A stretch of DNA of 57,820 bases, taken from an uncultured Burkholderiales bacterium. GTDB taxonomy: Bacteria; Pseudomonadota; Gammaproteobacteria; Burkholderiales; Burkholderiaceae_C. Where the stretch lies: positions 1 to 57,820 of the forward strand of contig CADEDE010000006.1 of NCBI GenBank assembly GCA_902825995.1. The letters are read 5' to 3'. The notes beneath the pieces are model-generated. The model was not told where the DNA came from. It saw nothing but the letters and a program-made list of their open reading frames with translations, and did not search any database. The translations under genes were made by a program, and so were the position numbers. Of the stretch, positions 1 through 7,428 are shown one piece after another (position 1 is the first letter of the stretch; every line of letters starts with the position of its first letter).

Positions 1-589
1 ACTCGGGCGCGTGCTGGGTGCTCAGCACCACGGTGTCGATGCTGTGCGGCTTGCCATCGACATAGCGCATGGTGACCTGGCTCTTCGCGTCCGGGCGCAG
101 GAAGGGCAGGCGGCCGTCCTTGCGCAATTGCGCCTGGCGCTCGACCAGGCGGTGCGCGTAGTAGATCGGTGCCGGCATCAGCTCGGGCGTTTCGTCGCAG
201 GCGTAGCCGAACATCAGGCCCTGGTCGCCGGCACCGGTATTGAGGTGGTCGTCTGACGCGTGGTCCACGCCCTGGGCGATATCGTTGCTCTGCTTGTCGT
301 AGGCCACCAGCACCGCGCAGCCCTTGTAGTCGATGCCGTATTCGGTGTTGTCGTAGCCGATGCGCTTGATCGTGTCGCGTGCGACCTGGATGTAATCGAC
401 ATGCGCGTTGGTGGTGATCTCGCCGGCCAATACCACCAGGCCGGTATTGGTCAGGGTTTCGGCGGCCACGCGCGAGCGCGGATCCTGCTTGAAGATCGCA
501 TCGAGAATCGCATCGCTGATCTGGTCGGCCACCTTGTCGGGGTGACCTTCGGAGACGGATTCGGAAGTGAAAAGGAAATCGTTGGCCAC
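1..589 (-). CDS. metK: S-adenosylmethionine synthetase (partial, C-terminus outside window)
   Basis: Makes S-adenosylmethionine from ATP and methionine in the cytoplasm. The visible 196 residues are the N-terminal part. They carry the family motifs SEGHPDK (ATP/methionine site, about residues 9-15) and [12 protein letters not shown] (near residue 115), and they diverge little from family consensus. The start is GTG at 589 (protein begins [11 protein letters not shown]), preceded by GGAG about 9 nt upstream; no ATG fits the conserved N-terminus. The gene runs off the left edge. Its 5' leader contains a candidate SAM-II riboswitch, so feedback control by its own product is likely. Confidence 0.97.
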   Translation of the reverse strand, partial: MANDFLFTSESVSEGHPDKVADQISDAILDAIFKQDPRSRVAAETLTNTGLVVLAGEITTNAHVDYIQVARDTIKRIGYDNTEYGIDYKGCAVLVAYDKQSNDIAQGVDHASDDHLNTGAGDQGLMFGYACDETPELMPAPIYYAHRLVERQAQLRKDGRLPFLRPDAKSQVTMRYVDGKPHSIDTVVLSTQHAPE

Positions 590-650
590 TCTTAAACTCC
601 TTTGGGTTGCAAGGCGCGTTGCCGGCCAGTTTCTGGAGGAGCGGCGAACG

Positions 651-701
651 CTTTAGCAGGATTTATGAATCGCCCCGCAAGTAGTTCATAACTCGGCGAT
701 G
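651..701 (-). ncRNA. candidate SAM-II riboswitch in the metK leader
   Basis: Read on the minus strand, the leader starts about 7 nt after a TATAAT box and forms an H-type pseudoknot. P1 pairs ATCGCC (700-695) with GGCGAT (674-669). The P1 loop segment TTATGA pairs with TCATAA just downstream of P1. The loop contains AAC-N3-CTTGC, and the 3' part reads ATAAAT-N3-GCTAAAG. As I recall the SAM-II class, it has the same order: GA, U-rich pairing segment, AAC, UUGC, P1 3' strand, AUAAAU-N3-GCUAAA. Position directly upstream of metK fits. Not confirmed with a covariance model. Confidence 0.72.
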
Positions 702-706
702 GCCCG

Positions 707-712
707 ATTATA
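707..712 (-). promoter_or_regulatory. -10 box of the metK promoter
   Basis: A perfect TATAAT on the minus strand lies about 118 nt upstream of the metK start and immediately before the pseudoknot leader. The matching -35 (TGCAAT or GTGCAA at 17-18 nt) is weak and lies within the first codons of the divergent acyltransferase gene. Confidence 0.55.
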
Positions 713-718
713 AGAAAT

Positions 719-1588
719 ATGTTTACCGTATTGCACTGGTTGTCACGCCGATCTCTGGGGGTATTGCATGCGCTGGGCGCCGCATTGGGCTGGGCCGGCT
801 ACGCGCTGTCGGGCCGCTACCGGCGGCGGGTGCGCGAAAACGCCGCGCTGGCGGGCATCGGCGCGGCCGATCGGCGCGCATCGGTGGCCCATGCCGGGCG
901 CATGGTCGCCGAGTTGCCGCTGTTGTGGCTGCGGCCCGCCGCTGCGCCCTTGCTGCCGGCGGTGCAATGGCAGGGCGCCGAGCTGATCGAGCGTGCGCTC
1001 GATGCCGGTCGCGGCCTGGTGATCCTGACCCCGCACCTGGGCGCTTTCGAGGTCGTGGCCCAGGGCTATGCCGAGCGCTTCGGCGCGCGCCAGCCGATGA
1101 CGGCGCTGTACCGCCCGGCCAAACAAGCCTGGCTGCGCGAACTGGAAACCACCGCGCGGGCGCGCCCAGGCCTGCTCACGGCGCCGGCCTCGCTGGCCGG
1201 CGTGCGCCAGTTGATCCGCGCCTTGCGCCAGGGCCAGACGGTGGGCCTGTTGCCCGACCAGGTGCCGCCCGAGGGCATGGGCGTGTGGGCGCCTTTTTTC
1301 GGCCGGCCGGCCTATACGATGACGCTGGCCTCGCGACTGGCTTTGCAGACCGGCGCCGCGGTATTGCTCACCCTTTGCGAACGGCTGCCGCACGACCAGG
1401 GCTGGTGCTATCGCGTATTCGCGTTGCCCGAGCCCTTGCCGGACGTCGCGGCCTTCGGCGGTGACGACACCGCGCATCAGACAGAATGCGCTGCCGTGAT
1501 CAACCGCGCGATGGAATTCCTGATTCGCCAGTGCCCGGCGCAATATCTGTGGGGCTACAACCGCTACAAGGCGCCGCGGGCGGCATGA
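719..1588 (+). CDS. Lipid A biosynthesis acyltransferase (LpxL/HtrB family), first of two
   Basis: A 289-residue member of the HtrB/MsbB family, which transfers a secondary acyl chain to Kdo2-lipid IVA at the inner membrane. It has a hydrophobic N-terminus (about residues 5-30), the HX4E catalytic motif HLGAFE near residue 106, and the conserved tail QCPAQYLWGYNRYK near the C-terminus. Length is slightly under the roughly 300 residues usual for the family. The start ATG at 719 lies only 130 bp from the divergent metK start. The stop codon overlaps the next gene (ATGATG), so the two are translationally coupled. Which acyl chain or position it uses cannot be read from sequence. Confidence 0.93.
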   Translation: MFTVLHWLSRRSLGVLHALGAALGWAGYALSGRYRRRVRENAALAGIGAADRRASVAHAGRMVAELPLLWLRPAAAPLLPAVQWQGAELIERALDAGRGLVILTPHLGAFEVVAQGYAERFGARQPMTALYRPAKQAWLRELETTARARPGLLTAPASLAGVRQLIRALRQGQTVGLLPDQVPPEGMGVWAPFFGRPAYTMTLASRLALQTGAAVLLTLCERLPHDQGWCYRVFALPEPLPDVAAFGGDDTAHQTECAAVINRAMEFLIRQCPAQYLWGYNRYKAPRAA

Positions 1589-2460
1589 TGGCACGCGTTG
1601 CGCTCGCTTTTCTATGGTTGCTGCACGGGTTGCCGGTGCCGGCGCAGGCGGTGCTGGGCCGTGCCCTCGGCGCGCTGCTGCACGCTTTGGCCGGCGCACG
1701 GCGGCGGATCGCTACACGCAACATCGAGCTGTGTCTGCCCGAACTCGACGCCGCGGCGCGCGAGCGCCTGGTGCGCGAGCACTTTCGCTGGCTTGGCCGC
1801 AGCATCGTCGAGCGCGGCCTGCTCTGGTACGCGCCGCGTGAACGCATCGAGCGCCTGATCGAAGTCGAAGGCGACGTGCACCTGGCCGAGCGCAGCGACG
1901 CGCCGGTGATGTGGCTGGTGCCGCACTTCATGGCCCTCGAAGTGGCTGCCGCGGCGGTGCAGTTGTTCCAGAAGCGCCGCGGCGCCACGATCTACCAGGC
2001 GCAAAGCAACCCGGTGTTCGACGCCGCCGTGCGCAAGGGCCGCCAGCGCTTCGGCGGCTCCGAACTCTTCACCCGGCAAGAAAGTGCCAAGCCCTTGATC
2101 CGCGCCATTCGCCAGCAGGGCCTGGGCTTCTTCAACTTGCCCGACATGGATTTCGGCATCAAGGACGCGGCTTTCGTGCCCTTCTTCGGCGTGCCCGCGG
2201 CGACCCTGCTGGCGCCCTCGCGGATGGCCAGGATGCTGGGCATGACGGTGCAGCCGGTGATTGCCGAGATGCTCGATGCCGGGGGTTGGCGTGTGCGTTT
2301 CCTGCCGCCGCTGCCGAACTGGCCGAGCGACGATGCGCTGGCCGACACGCTGCACATGAACCGCTGGATCGAAGCGCAGATACGGCGCTGCCCGGCGCAG
2401 TATTTGTGGGTCCACAAGCGCTTCAAGACGCGGCCGCCCGGCCAGGCCGCGCTGTATTGA
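1585..2460 (+). CDS. Lipid A biosynthesis acyltransferase (LpxL/LpxM family), second of two
   Basis: A 291-residue paralogue of the preceding gene, starting at ATG 1585 inside the stop codon of its neighbour; a second ATG follows directly, and no long upstream extension is needed. It has a hydrophobic N-terminus, the HX4E motif HFMALE near residue 115, an LPDMDFG segment near residue 190 and the conserved [10 protein letters not shown] end. A tandem pair of late acyltransferases suggests two successive secondary acylations of lipid A, or two enzymes with different acyl preference. Placement before dapF is common in Burkholderiales. Confidence 0.93.
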   Translation: MMARVALAFLWLLHGLPVPAQAVLGRALGALLHALAGARRRIATRNIELCLPELDAAARERLVREHFRWLGRSIVERGLLWYAPRERIERLIEVEGDVHLAERSDAPVMWLVPHFMALEVAAAAVQLFQKRRGATIYQAQSNPVFDAAVRKGRQRFGGSELFTRQESAKPLIRAIRQQGLGFFNLPDMDFGIKDAAFVPFFGVPAATLLAPSRMARMLGMTVQPVIAEMLDAGGWRVRFLPPLPNWPSDDALADTLHMNRWIEAQIRRCPAQYLWVHKRFKTRPPGQAALY

Positions 2461-2485
2461 CGCCGCGGCGATAATCCCGCACAGC

Positions 2486-3340
2486 ATGCGATTGCCATTC
2501 ACCAAGATGCAAGGCGCGGGCAACGACTTCGTCGTGCTCGATGCGACACGCTCGCCGATCGAGCTGACGCCGGCGCAGGTGCAGCGCCTGGGCGACCGGC
2601 GCTTCGGCGTCGGCGCAGACCAGATCCTCGTCGTCGAGAAGACCGATACGCCCGGCGTCGATTTCCGCTACCGCATCTACAACGGCTTCAGCGGCGACGA
2701 GGTCGAGCATTGCGGCAACGGCGCGCGCTGTTTCGTGCGCTATGTGCGCGAGCACGGCCTGAGCGACAAAACCACGGTGCGCGTCGAGACGGTCAACAAC
2801 CGGCTCGAACTGCACTGGCAGGCCGATGGCCGGGTCACGGTCGATATGAATGCGCCGATCTTCGAGCCGGCGCAGGTGCCGTTCGACACCAGCGGCCTGG
2901 CGCCGCGCGAGGTCGGCGGCTTTGCGCTGTGGCCGCTGATGGCCGCCGGCCAGCGCGTCGAAGTGGCCGTACTGTCGATGGGCAACCCGCACGCCGTGCA
3001 GCGCGTGCAGGATATCGACGCCGCGCCCGTGGCCACGCTCGGCCCGGCCATCGAAGGCCACGAGCGCTTCCCGCGCCGTGTCAACGCCGGCTTCATGCAG
3101 ATCCGTTCGCGCCGCGAAATTGCCTTGCGCGTGCATGAACGCGGCGCCGGCGAAACCCTGGCTTGCGGCACCGGGGCCTGCGCGGCGGTGGTGGCCGGCA
3201 TCCGCCTGGGCTGGCTCGATGCCCAGGTCGATGTGCACACGCGCGGCGGCCTGCTGACGATCGAGTGGCAAGGTATCGGCCATCCGGTGCTGATGACCGG
3301 CCCCGCCGAAACGGTATTTGAAGGAGAGATCGAGCTGTGA
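2486..3340 (+). CDS. dapF: Diaminopimelate epimerase
   Basis: Converts LL- to meso-diaminopimelate for lysine and peptidoglycan synthesis, in the cytoplasm. The two-base mechanism cysteines are both present in their signature contexts: Cys76 in EHCGNGARC and Cys227 in [10 protein letters not shown]. The 284-residue length is typical. The start ATG at 2486 gives the canonical [17 protein letters not shown]-terminus. The stop overlaps the GTG start of the DUF484 gene (GTGA). With lysA at 43.8-45.0 kb, the window encodes two late steps of the same pathway in separate places. Confidence 0.98.
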   Translation: MRLPFTKMQGAGNDFVVLDATRSPIELTPAQVQRLGDRRFGVGADQILVVEKTDTPGVDFRYRIYNGFSGDEVEHCGNGARCFVRYVREHGLSDKTTVRVETVNNRLELHWQADGRVTVDMNAPIFEPAQVPFDTSGLAPREVGGFALWPLMAAGQRVEVAVLSMGNPHAVQRVQDIDAAPVATLGPAIEGHERFPRRVNAGFMQIRSRREIALRVHERGAGETLACGTGACAAVVAGIRLGWLDAQVDVHTRGGLLTIEWQGIGHPVLMTGPAETVFEGEIEL

Positions 3341-4023
3341 TCACCAACGCCCTGCAAGGCATCACCGAAAACGATATCGCCGAATATCTGATCAATACGC
3401 CGGGCTTCTTCGAGCGCCATGCCGAAATGCTGGCCGGCATCCAGATCACCAGCCCGCACGGACAGCGCGCGGTATCGCTGCAGGAGCGGCAGATGGAAAT
3501 GCTGCGCGAGCGCATCAAGGGCCTGGAGAAAAAGATCGTCGAGATGATCCGCAACGGCCAGGACAACGCGGCCATCGCCGAGCGCCTGCACCGCTGGACG
3601 CGCGCGCTGATGATCACCGCCAATGCGGCCGAGTTGCCCGAGGTGCTGGTGCGCGAGCTGAAGCAGCAGTTCCTGATCCCGCAGGCCGGCCTCCGCGTCT
3701 GGGGCGTCGCCGAGCCATTCAAGGCTTTGCCCTTCGCTCAGGGCGCTAGCGACGACGCCAGGAGCCTGGCCGCCAGCCTGTCGATTCCGTACTGCGGCGC
3801 CAATACCGGCTTCGAGGCCGCGCGCTGGCTCGACGATGCGGCCAGCGTGGCCTCGATGGCGATGGTGCCGTTGCGTGCGGCGGGCGCCGATGCGGCCTTC
3901 GGCCTGTTGATCGTCGGCAGCCCCGACCCGACGCGCTACAGCGCCGAGATGGGCACCGATTTCCTGCAACGCATCGGCGAGATCGCCAGCGTCGGCCTGG
4001 CGCGGCTGCTGCCGGCAGCCTGA
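3337..4023 (+). CDS. DUF484 family protein (GAF-like, between dapF and xerC)
   Basis: A 228-residue protein with the DUF484 N-terminal signature: an [15 protein letters not shown] segment near residues 10-25, then [18 protein letters not shown], which is likely coiled coil, followed by a GAF-like C-terminal half ([19 protein letters not shown]). The biochemical role of the family is unknown; it is almost always next to xerC. The GTG start overlaps the dapF stop and has a strong AAGGAGAG site, so the start is secure. The downstream gene begins 5 nt after its stop. Confidence 0.93.
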   Translation: MITNALQGITENDIAEYLINTPGFFERHAEMLAGIQITSPHGQRAVSLQERQMEMLRERIKGLEKKIVEMIRNGQDNAAIAERLHRWTRALMITANAAELPEVLVRELKQQFLIPQAGLRVWGVAEPFKALPFAQGASDDARSLAASLSIPYCGANTGFEAARWLDDAASVASMAMVPLRAAGADAAFGLLIVGSPDPTRYSAEMGTDFLQRIGEIASVGLARLLPAA

Positions 4024-4028
4024 CTGCC

Positions 4029-4997
4029 GTGCGCGCAGCCGCCTTGCTCCCTCTCTCAACGGGAGAGGGCGTAAAACCGGCATTGCCCGACGAGTTGCTG
4101 CGCTATCTGCGGCACCTCGAAGTCGAGCGGCGGCTGGCGGCGCGCACGCTGGTGTTGTACCGCGATGCCTTGCAGCGCCTTCACGCCGCGTCGATTGCCG
4201 CGGGCATCGACCTCCAGGCGGTACAAGCCCACCATGTGCGGCGCTGGATTGCACAAGCCCATCAGCGCGGGCTGGCCCCGCGCAGCCTGGCGCTGGTGCT
4301 CGCCGCCTGGCGCGGCTTGTACCGCTGGTGGGGCGAACAACGCGCGGTGGCCAGCAACCCGGTCGATGGCGTGCGCGCGCCCAAGGCGGGCAAGCTACTG
4401 CCCAAGGCGCTGTCGGTCGATCATGCGGTGGCACTGAGCGATCACCTGGGCCAGGGCGGCGACGCCGCGCTCGCCGCCCGCGACCATGCCATCGTCGAGC
4501 TGCTGTACGGCTGCGGCCTGCGCGTCGGCGAACTGGTCGGGCTCGATGTGCGCGCGGGCCGCGATGCAGCCGGCTGGATCGACATGCCAGACGCCACCGC
4601 CCATGTGCTCGGCAAGGGCAGCAAGCGGCGCAGCGTCCCGGTCGGTCGCGCGGCGCTCGCGGCGCTCGAAGCCTGGGCAGTGCACCGCACACCGCTGGCC
4701 AAGCCCGATGAGGCCGCATTGTTCGTCAGCCGCCGCGGCATACGTCTGAGCGCCAGCCAGCTGCGCTCGCGGCTGAAGGCGCTGGCGATGCAGGCCGGCC
4801 TGCCGACCCATGTCCATCCGCACATGCTGCGCCACAGCTTCGCTTCGCACCTGCTGCAGTCGAGCGGCGATCTGCGCGCGGTGCAGGAGCTGCTGGGCCA
4901 CGCCAATATCGCGACCACGCAGGTCTATACGCAACTCGATTTCCAGCACCTGGCCAAGGTCTATGACGCGGCCCACCCGCGCGCCAAGCGCCGCTGA
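4029..4997 (+). CDS. xerC: Tyrosine recombinase XerC
   Basis: Site-specific recombinase that resolves chromosome dimers at dif with XerD and FtsK. The complete catalytic set is visible in the 322-residue reading: Arg in GCGLRVGEL (about 166), Lys in GKGSKRR (about 200), HxxR in HMLRHSF (about 265), His291 and Tyr300 in GHANIATTQVYTQ. The SAM-like core-binding domain occupies roughly residues 20-110. The GTG at 4029 gives an N-terminal extension whose codons 7-14 are a palindromic repeat (CCTCTC...GAGAGG). A TTG at 4083 would give a protein of more usual length (304), so the start is uncertain. Confidence 0.95.
   Translation: MRAAALLPLSTGEGVKPALPDELLRYLRHLEVERRLAARTLVLYRDALQRLHAASIAAGIDLQAVQAHHVRRWIAQAHQRGLAPRSLALVLAAWRGLYRWWGEQRAVASNPVDGVRAPKAGKLLPKALSVDHAVALSDHLGQGGDAALAARDHAIVELLYGCGLRVGELVGLDVRAGRDAAGWIDMPDATAHVLGKGSKRRSVPVGRAALAALEAWAVHRTPLAKPDEAALFVSRRGIRLSASQLRSRLKALAMQAGLPTHVHPHMLRHSFASHLLQSSGDLRAVQELLGHANIATTQVYTQLDFQHLAKVYDAAHPRAKRR
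4047..4069. repeat. short palindromic repeat, class B core
   Basis: CTCCCTCTC-TCAAC-GGGAGAGGG resembles the CCCTCTCCC/GGGAGAGGG hairpin core seen at 17.6 kb, 35.9 kb and 39.4 kb. Here it overlaps the proposed first codons of xerC, 3' of the DUF484 stop. Confidence 0.6.
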
Positions 4998-5528
4998 TTA
5001 CTTCGGCGCAGCCTTGTTGGCCACGATCTGGATATCGCTGCCCTTGCTCTCGCTTTTGCTCACCGTCACCTGCGTGAACTGCTGGTTCTTGTCATCGCCC
5101 AGCATCAGCATGTGGGCGGCGCCGGTATTCATGTCGGTGAACTGCTTGCCTGCGGAGCCGGCCTTCAATTTGTCGCGGTAGAAGCCGGCCACCTTGTCGG
5201 GCGCGTCGTCGCTGTGCAGCATCACGGTGACCACGCTGCCCTCGGGCGACGAAATCTTGCTCGTCTCGCCTTCCTTGGGCTGGGTGCCGGGGTAGAAGGG
5301 CAGGCCGAGCTCGGCTTCCGTTACCTTGGCCATGCCCATCTCCATCTGGCTGGTCTTGCCGCTGGCGTCGGTGGTCGTGATCTTCATGCCGGCGCTGGAC
5401 AGATCGACCTTGGCCTGCGAGCCGTCTTTTGCGATTTGCGCTTCGATCGTTTTCTCGGCTGCGCTCTCGCCCGCCTTGCCACAGGCGGCGAGCGCAAGCA
5501 CGCAGAGCAGGATGAGAGTGCGTTTCAT
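4998..5528 (-). CDS. Hypothetical lipoprotein
   Basis: A 176-residue protein with a clear lipoprotein signal: MKRTLILLCVLALAACG, lipobox LAAC with Cys at residue 16, so it should be lipidated and held on the periplasmic face of a membrane. The mature part has a predicted loop followed by LPFYPGTQPKEGE and a DDAPDKVAGFYRDKLKA helix, a pattern found in several uncharacterised periplasmic lipoproteins. I do not recognise a function. The start was chosen at ATG 5528 because it directly precedes the signal peptide; longer readings add unstructured sequence. It converges with xerC with no gap between stop codons. Confidence 0.85.
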   Translation of the reverse strand: MKRTLILLCVLALAACGKAGESAAEKTIEAQIAKDGSQAKVDLSSAGMKITTTDASGKTSQMEMGMAKVTEAELGLPFYPGTQPKEGETSKISSPEGSVVTVMLHSDDAPDKVAGFYRDKLKAGSAGKQFTDMNTGAAHMLMLGDDKNQQFTQVTVSKSESKGSDIQIVANKAAPK

Positions 5529-5622
5529 GGGTCGCTCCGGGTGTCGGGAATGGGGCGGGAATTGTGGGCGCGTCGGGGCGTCCTGGCTACCCCCCAGCGT
5601 CTCGCCCGGCCACAATCGCGGC

Positions 5623-6807
5623 ATGAAAATCGTCAAGCTTCGCGAAGGCAAGGAGCGCTCGCTGTTGCGCCGCCACCCCTGGGTGTTCCAGGGCAGCGTG
5701 GCCCGGGGCGGCGCCGACGCGGGCGAGACCGTGCGTGTCGAGGCCGACGACGGCCGCTTCCTGGCCTGGGCCTCGTTCAGCCCGAGCTCGATGATCCGGC
5801 TGCGGGTCTGGAGCTTCATCGAGGCCGAGCGCATCGACGCGGCTTTCTTCGCGCGGCGCATCGCTGCGGCCGTCGCCCTGCGCGCGCGCCTGCCGATCCA
5901 AAGCGACGCTGTGCGCCTGATCCACGGCGAGGCCGATGGCCTGCCGGGCTTGATCGTCGATCGCTACGCCGACCTGCTCTGCGCGCAGTTCCTGTCGGCC
6001 GGCACCGAGCGCTGGAAGGCGACGATCGCCGACGCGCTGCTGGCGGCCACCGGCTGCGCGAAGCTGTACGAACGCTCGGACTCGGGTGTGCGCGGTCTCG
6101 AAGGTTTGCCGCCACTGAAGGGCTGGCTGCGCGGGGAGGGCGCCACCGGGGCGGTGATCCGCGAGCATGGCTGGAAGCTCACGGTTGATGTCGCCGAGGG
6201 CCACAAGACCGGTTTCTACCTCGACCAACGTGACAACCGCGCCCGCTTTGGGCAACTGGTGCGCCACTTCGGGGTGCAGCGCGTGCTCAACTGCTACTGC
6301 TACACGGGCGGTTTCTCGGTGGCTGCGCTGGCCGGTGGCGCGCAGCAGGTGCTGAGCGTCGATTCGTCGGCGCCCGCGCTCGAGCGGGCGCGCGCGCACG
6401 TGGCCCTGAACGGCTTCGACCCCGCGCATGCCGAGTTCGTCGATGCCGACGTCAACGCCCTGCTGCGCGAACGCCTGAAGGCGGGTGAACGTTTCGATGC
6501 CATCGTGCTCGATCCGCCGAAATTCGCGCCCAGCGCGGCGCATGCCGAGCGCGCTGCCCGCGCCTACAAGGACATCAACCGCCTGGCGCTCGAGCTGCTG
6601 GCGCCGGGTGGATTGCTCTTCACGTTCTCTTGTTCCGGTGGCATCGGCGCCGAGCTGTTTCACAAGATCGTGGCCGGCGCCGGGCTCGACGCCGAGGTCG
6701 ATGGCCTGTTGCTGGACCGCCTGGCCGGCGCCTGCGACCACCCGACGACGATCAATTTCCCCGAAGGCGAGTATCTCAAGGGCCTGGTGGTGTTGAAACA
6801 GGCTTGA
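5623..6807 (+). CDS. rlmI: 23S rRNA (cytosine-C5) methyltransferase, RlmI-like
   Basis: A 394-residue class I SAM-dependent methyltransferase of the RlmI/YccW family, which methylates C1962 of 23S rRNA in E. coli (396 residues). Visible parts: an N-terminal PUA-like domain (MKIVKLREGKERSLLRRHPWVFQGS), an EGHKTGFYLDQRDNR segment near residue 200, the SAM-binding NCYCYTGGFSVAAL motif and the LDPPKFAPS motif near residue 300, and a terminal GEYLKGLVV strand. ATG 5623 gives the canonical N-terminus; upstream in-frame sequence is the opposite lipoprotein gene. Its end overlaps the convergent lrp-like gene by 32 bp. Substrate position is inferred from family only. Confidence 0.9.
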   Translation: MKIVKLREGKERSLLRRHPWVFQGSVARGGADAGETVRVEADDGRFLAWASFSPSSMIRLRVWSFIEAERIDAAFFARRIAAAVALRARLPIQSDAVRLIHGEADGLPGLIVDRYADLLCAQFLSAGTERWKATIADALLAATGCAKLYERSDSGVRGLEGLPPLKGWLRGEGATGAVIREHGWKLTVDVAEGHKTGFYLDQRDNRARFGQLVRHFGVQRVLNCYCYTGGFSVAALAGGAQQVLSVDSSAPALERARAHVALNGFDPAHAEFVDADVNALLRERLKAGERFDAIVLDPPKFAPSAAHAERAARAYKDINRLALELLAPGGLLFTFSCSGGIGAELFHKIVAGAGLDAEVDGLLLDRLAGACDHPTTINFPEGEYLKGLVVLKQA

Positions 6808-7273
6808 GCGTGCGCAAGTCAATGCGCGGCAAGAACTTGGCACGCTTGACGGCGAAAAAAGTTTTCACGTTGCGCACATTGGCGTGTTGCGTGAAGAGCC
6901 GCTGCACGAGTGCGTGATAAGCCGCCATATCGGCCAGCCACAGCACGAGAAAAAAATCCGGCCCGGGGCTCACCCGCCAGCATTGCTGAACCGCCGCGTC
7001 GGCCACCGCCAGCGCCTCGAAGGCCTCGAGGTGCTCGGCGCCCTGGCGGTCGAGCTGCACTTCCACCAGAGCCTGCAAACCGGCGCCGAGTTTGTCGCTC
7101 GAAAGCAGGGCGATGCGGCGCTCGACGATACCGGCTTCGGTGAGCCGGCGCACGCGGCGCAGGGCCGTGGCCGCCGACACATGGGCGGCCGCGGCGAGAT
7201 CCTGGTTGGACAGGCCGGCGTTGTCCTGCAGCAGGTCCAGCAGGCGCAGATCGGTATCGTCGAATTCGAGCAT
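6776..7273 (-). CDS. Lrp/AsnC family transcriptional regulator
   Basis: A 165-residue regulator with the two-domain Lrp layout: an N-terminal winged helix-turn-helix beginning LEFDDTDLRLLDLLQDNAGL with recognition region LAAAAHVSAATALRRVRRL (about residues 25-45), then a RAM/AsnC ligand domain. ATG 7273 is chosen because it gives the standard family N-terminus; a TTG 24 nt upstream is in frame but unlikely. The 3' end overlaps rlmI on the other strand. It is divergent from glmS, and a 7-bp inverted repeat in the shared intergenic region is a candidate binding site. The effector cannot be inferred. Confidence 0.93.
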   Translation of the reverse strand: MLEFDDTDLRLLDLLQDNAGLSNQDLAAAAHVSAATALRRVRRLTEAGIVERRIALLSSDKLGAGLQALVEVQLDRQGAEHLEAFEALAVADAAVQQCWRVSPGPDFFLVLWLADMAAYHALVQRLFTQHANVRNVKTFFAVKRAKFLPRIDLRTLKPVSTPPGP

Positions 7274-7357
7274 GGAGAAATTATCGTGCTCTATCAAATG
7301 AATATCGCAACGAAAATGGTCAATCTATCTAGTCGGCGACATTCAGTCTCGAAAATC

Positions 7358-7381
7358 GTGAAATTTGCAATCATATTTCAC
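7358..7381. promoter_or_regulatory. candidate operator between lrp-like gene and glmS
   Basis: The AT-rich divergent intergenic region holds GTGAAAT-N10-ATTTCAC, a perfect 7-bp inverted repeat with centres about one helical turn and a half apart. Lrp-family dimers bind such AT-rich dyads. It lies about 50 bp from the glmS start. No promoter on either side could be called with confidence. Confidence 0.45.
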
Positions 7382-7428
7382 TGCTGTTTGCCTAGGATCG
7401 AGCCTTCTTCCTACTTTAAGGCCCTCCC

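Noticed and set aside
590-718. SAH riboswitch considered for the metK leader
   Set aside because: The expected CCGAGGAGCGCUGC-type core is missing; the SAM-II-like pseudoknot explains the sequence better.
743-1699. Long minus-strand open frame (318 codons) across the first acyltransferase gene
   Set aside because: Arg/Gln/His-rich antisense shadow typical of GC-rich DNA; the plus-strand gene has clear LpxL motifs.
2740-4719. 659-codon minus-strand open frame opposite dapF-DUF484-xerC
   Set aside because: Low-complexity, Arg/Ala-rich translation with no motif; the three plus-strand genes are well supported.
7274-7428. glmS ribozyme considered upstream of glmS
   Set aside because: The region is too short and AT-rich, and no ribozyme core is recognisable; such ribozymes are known from Firmicutes and relatives.
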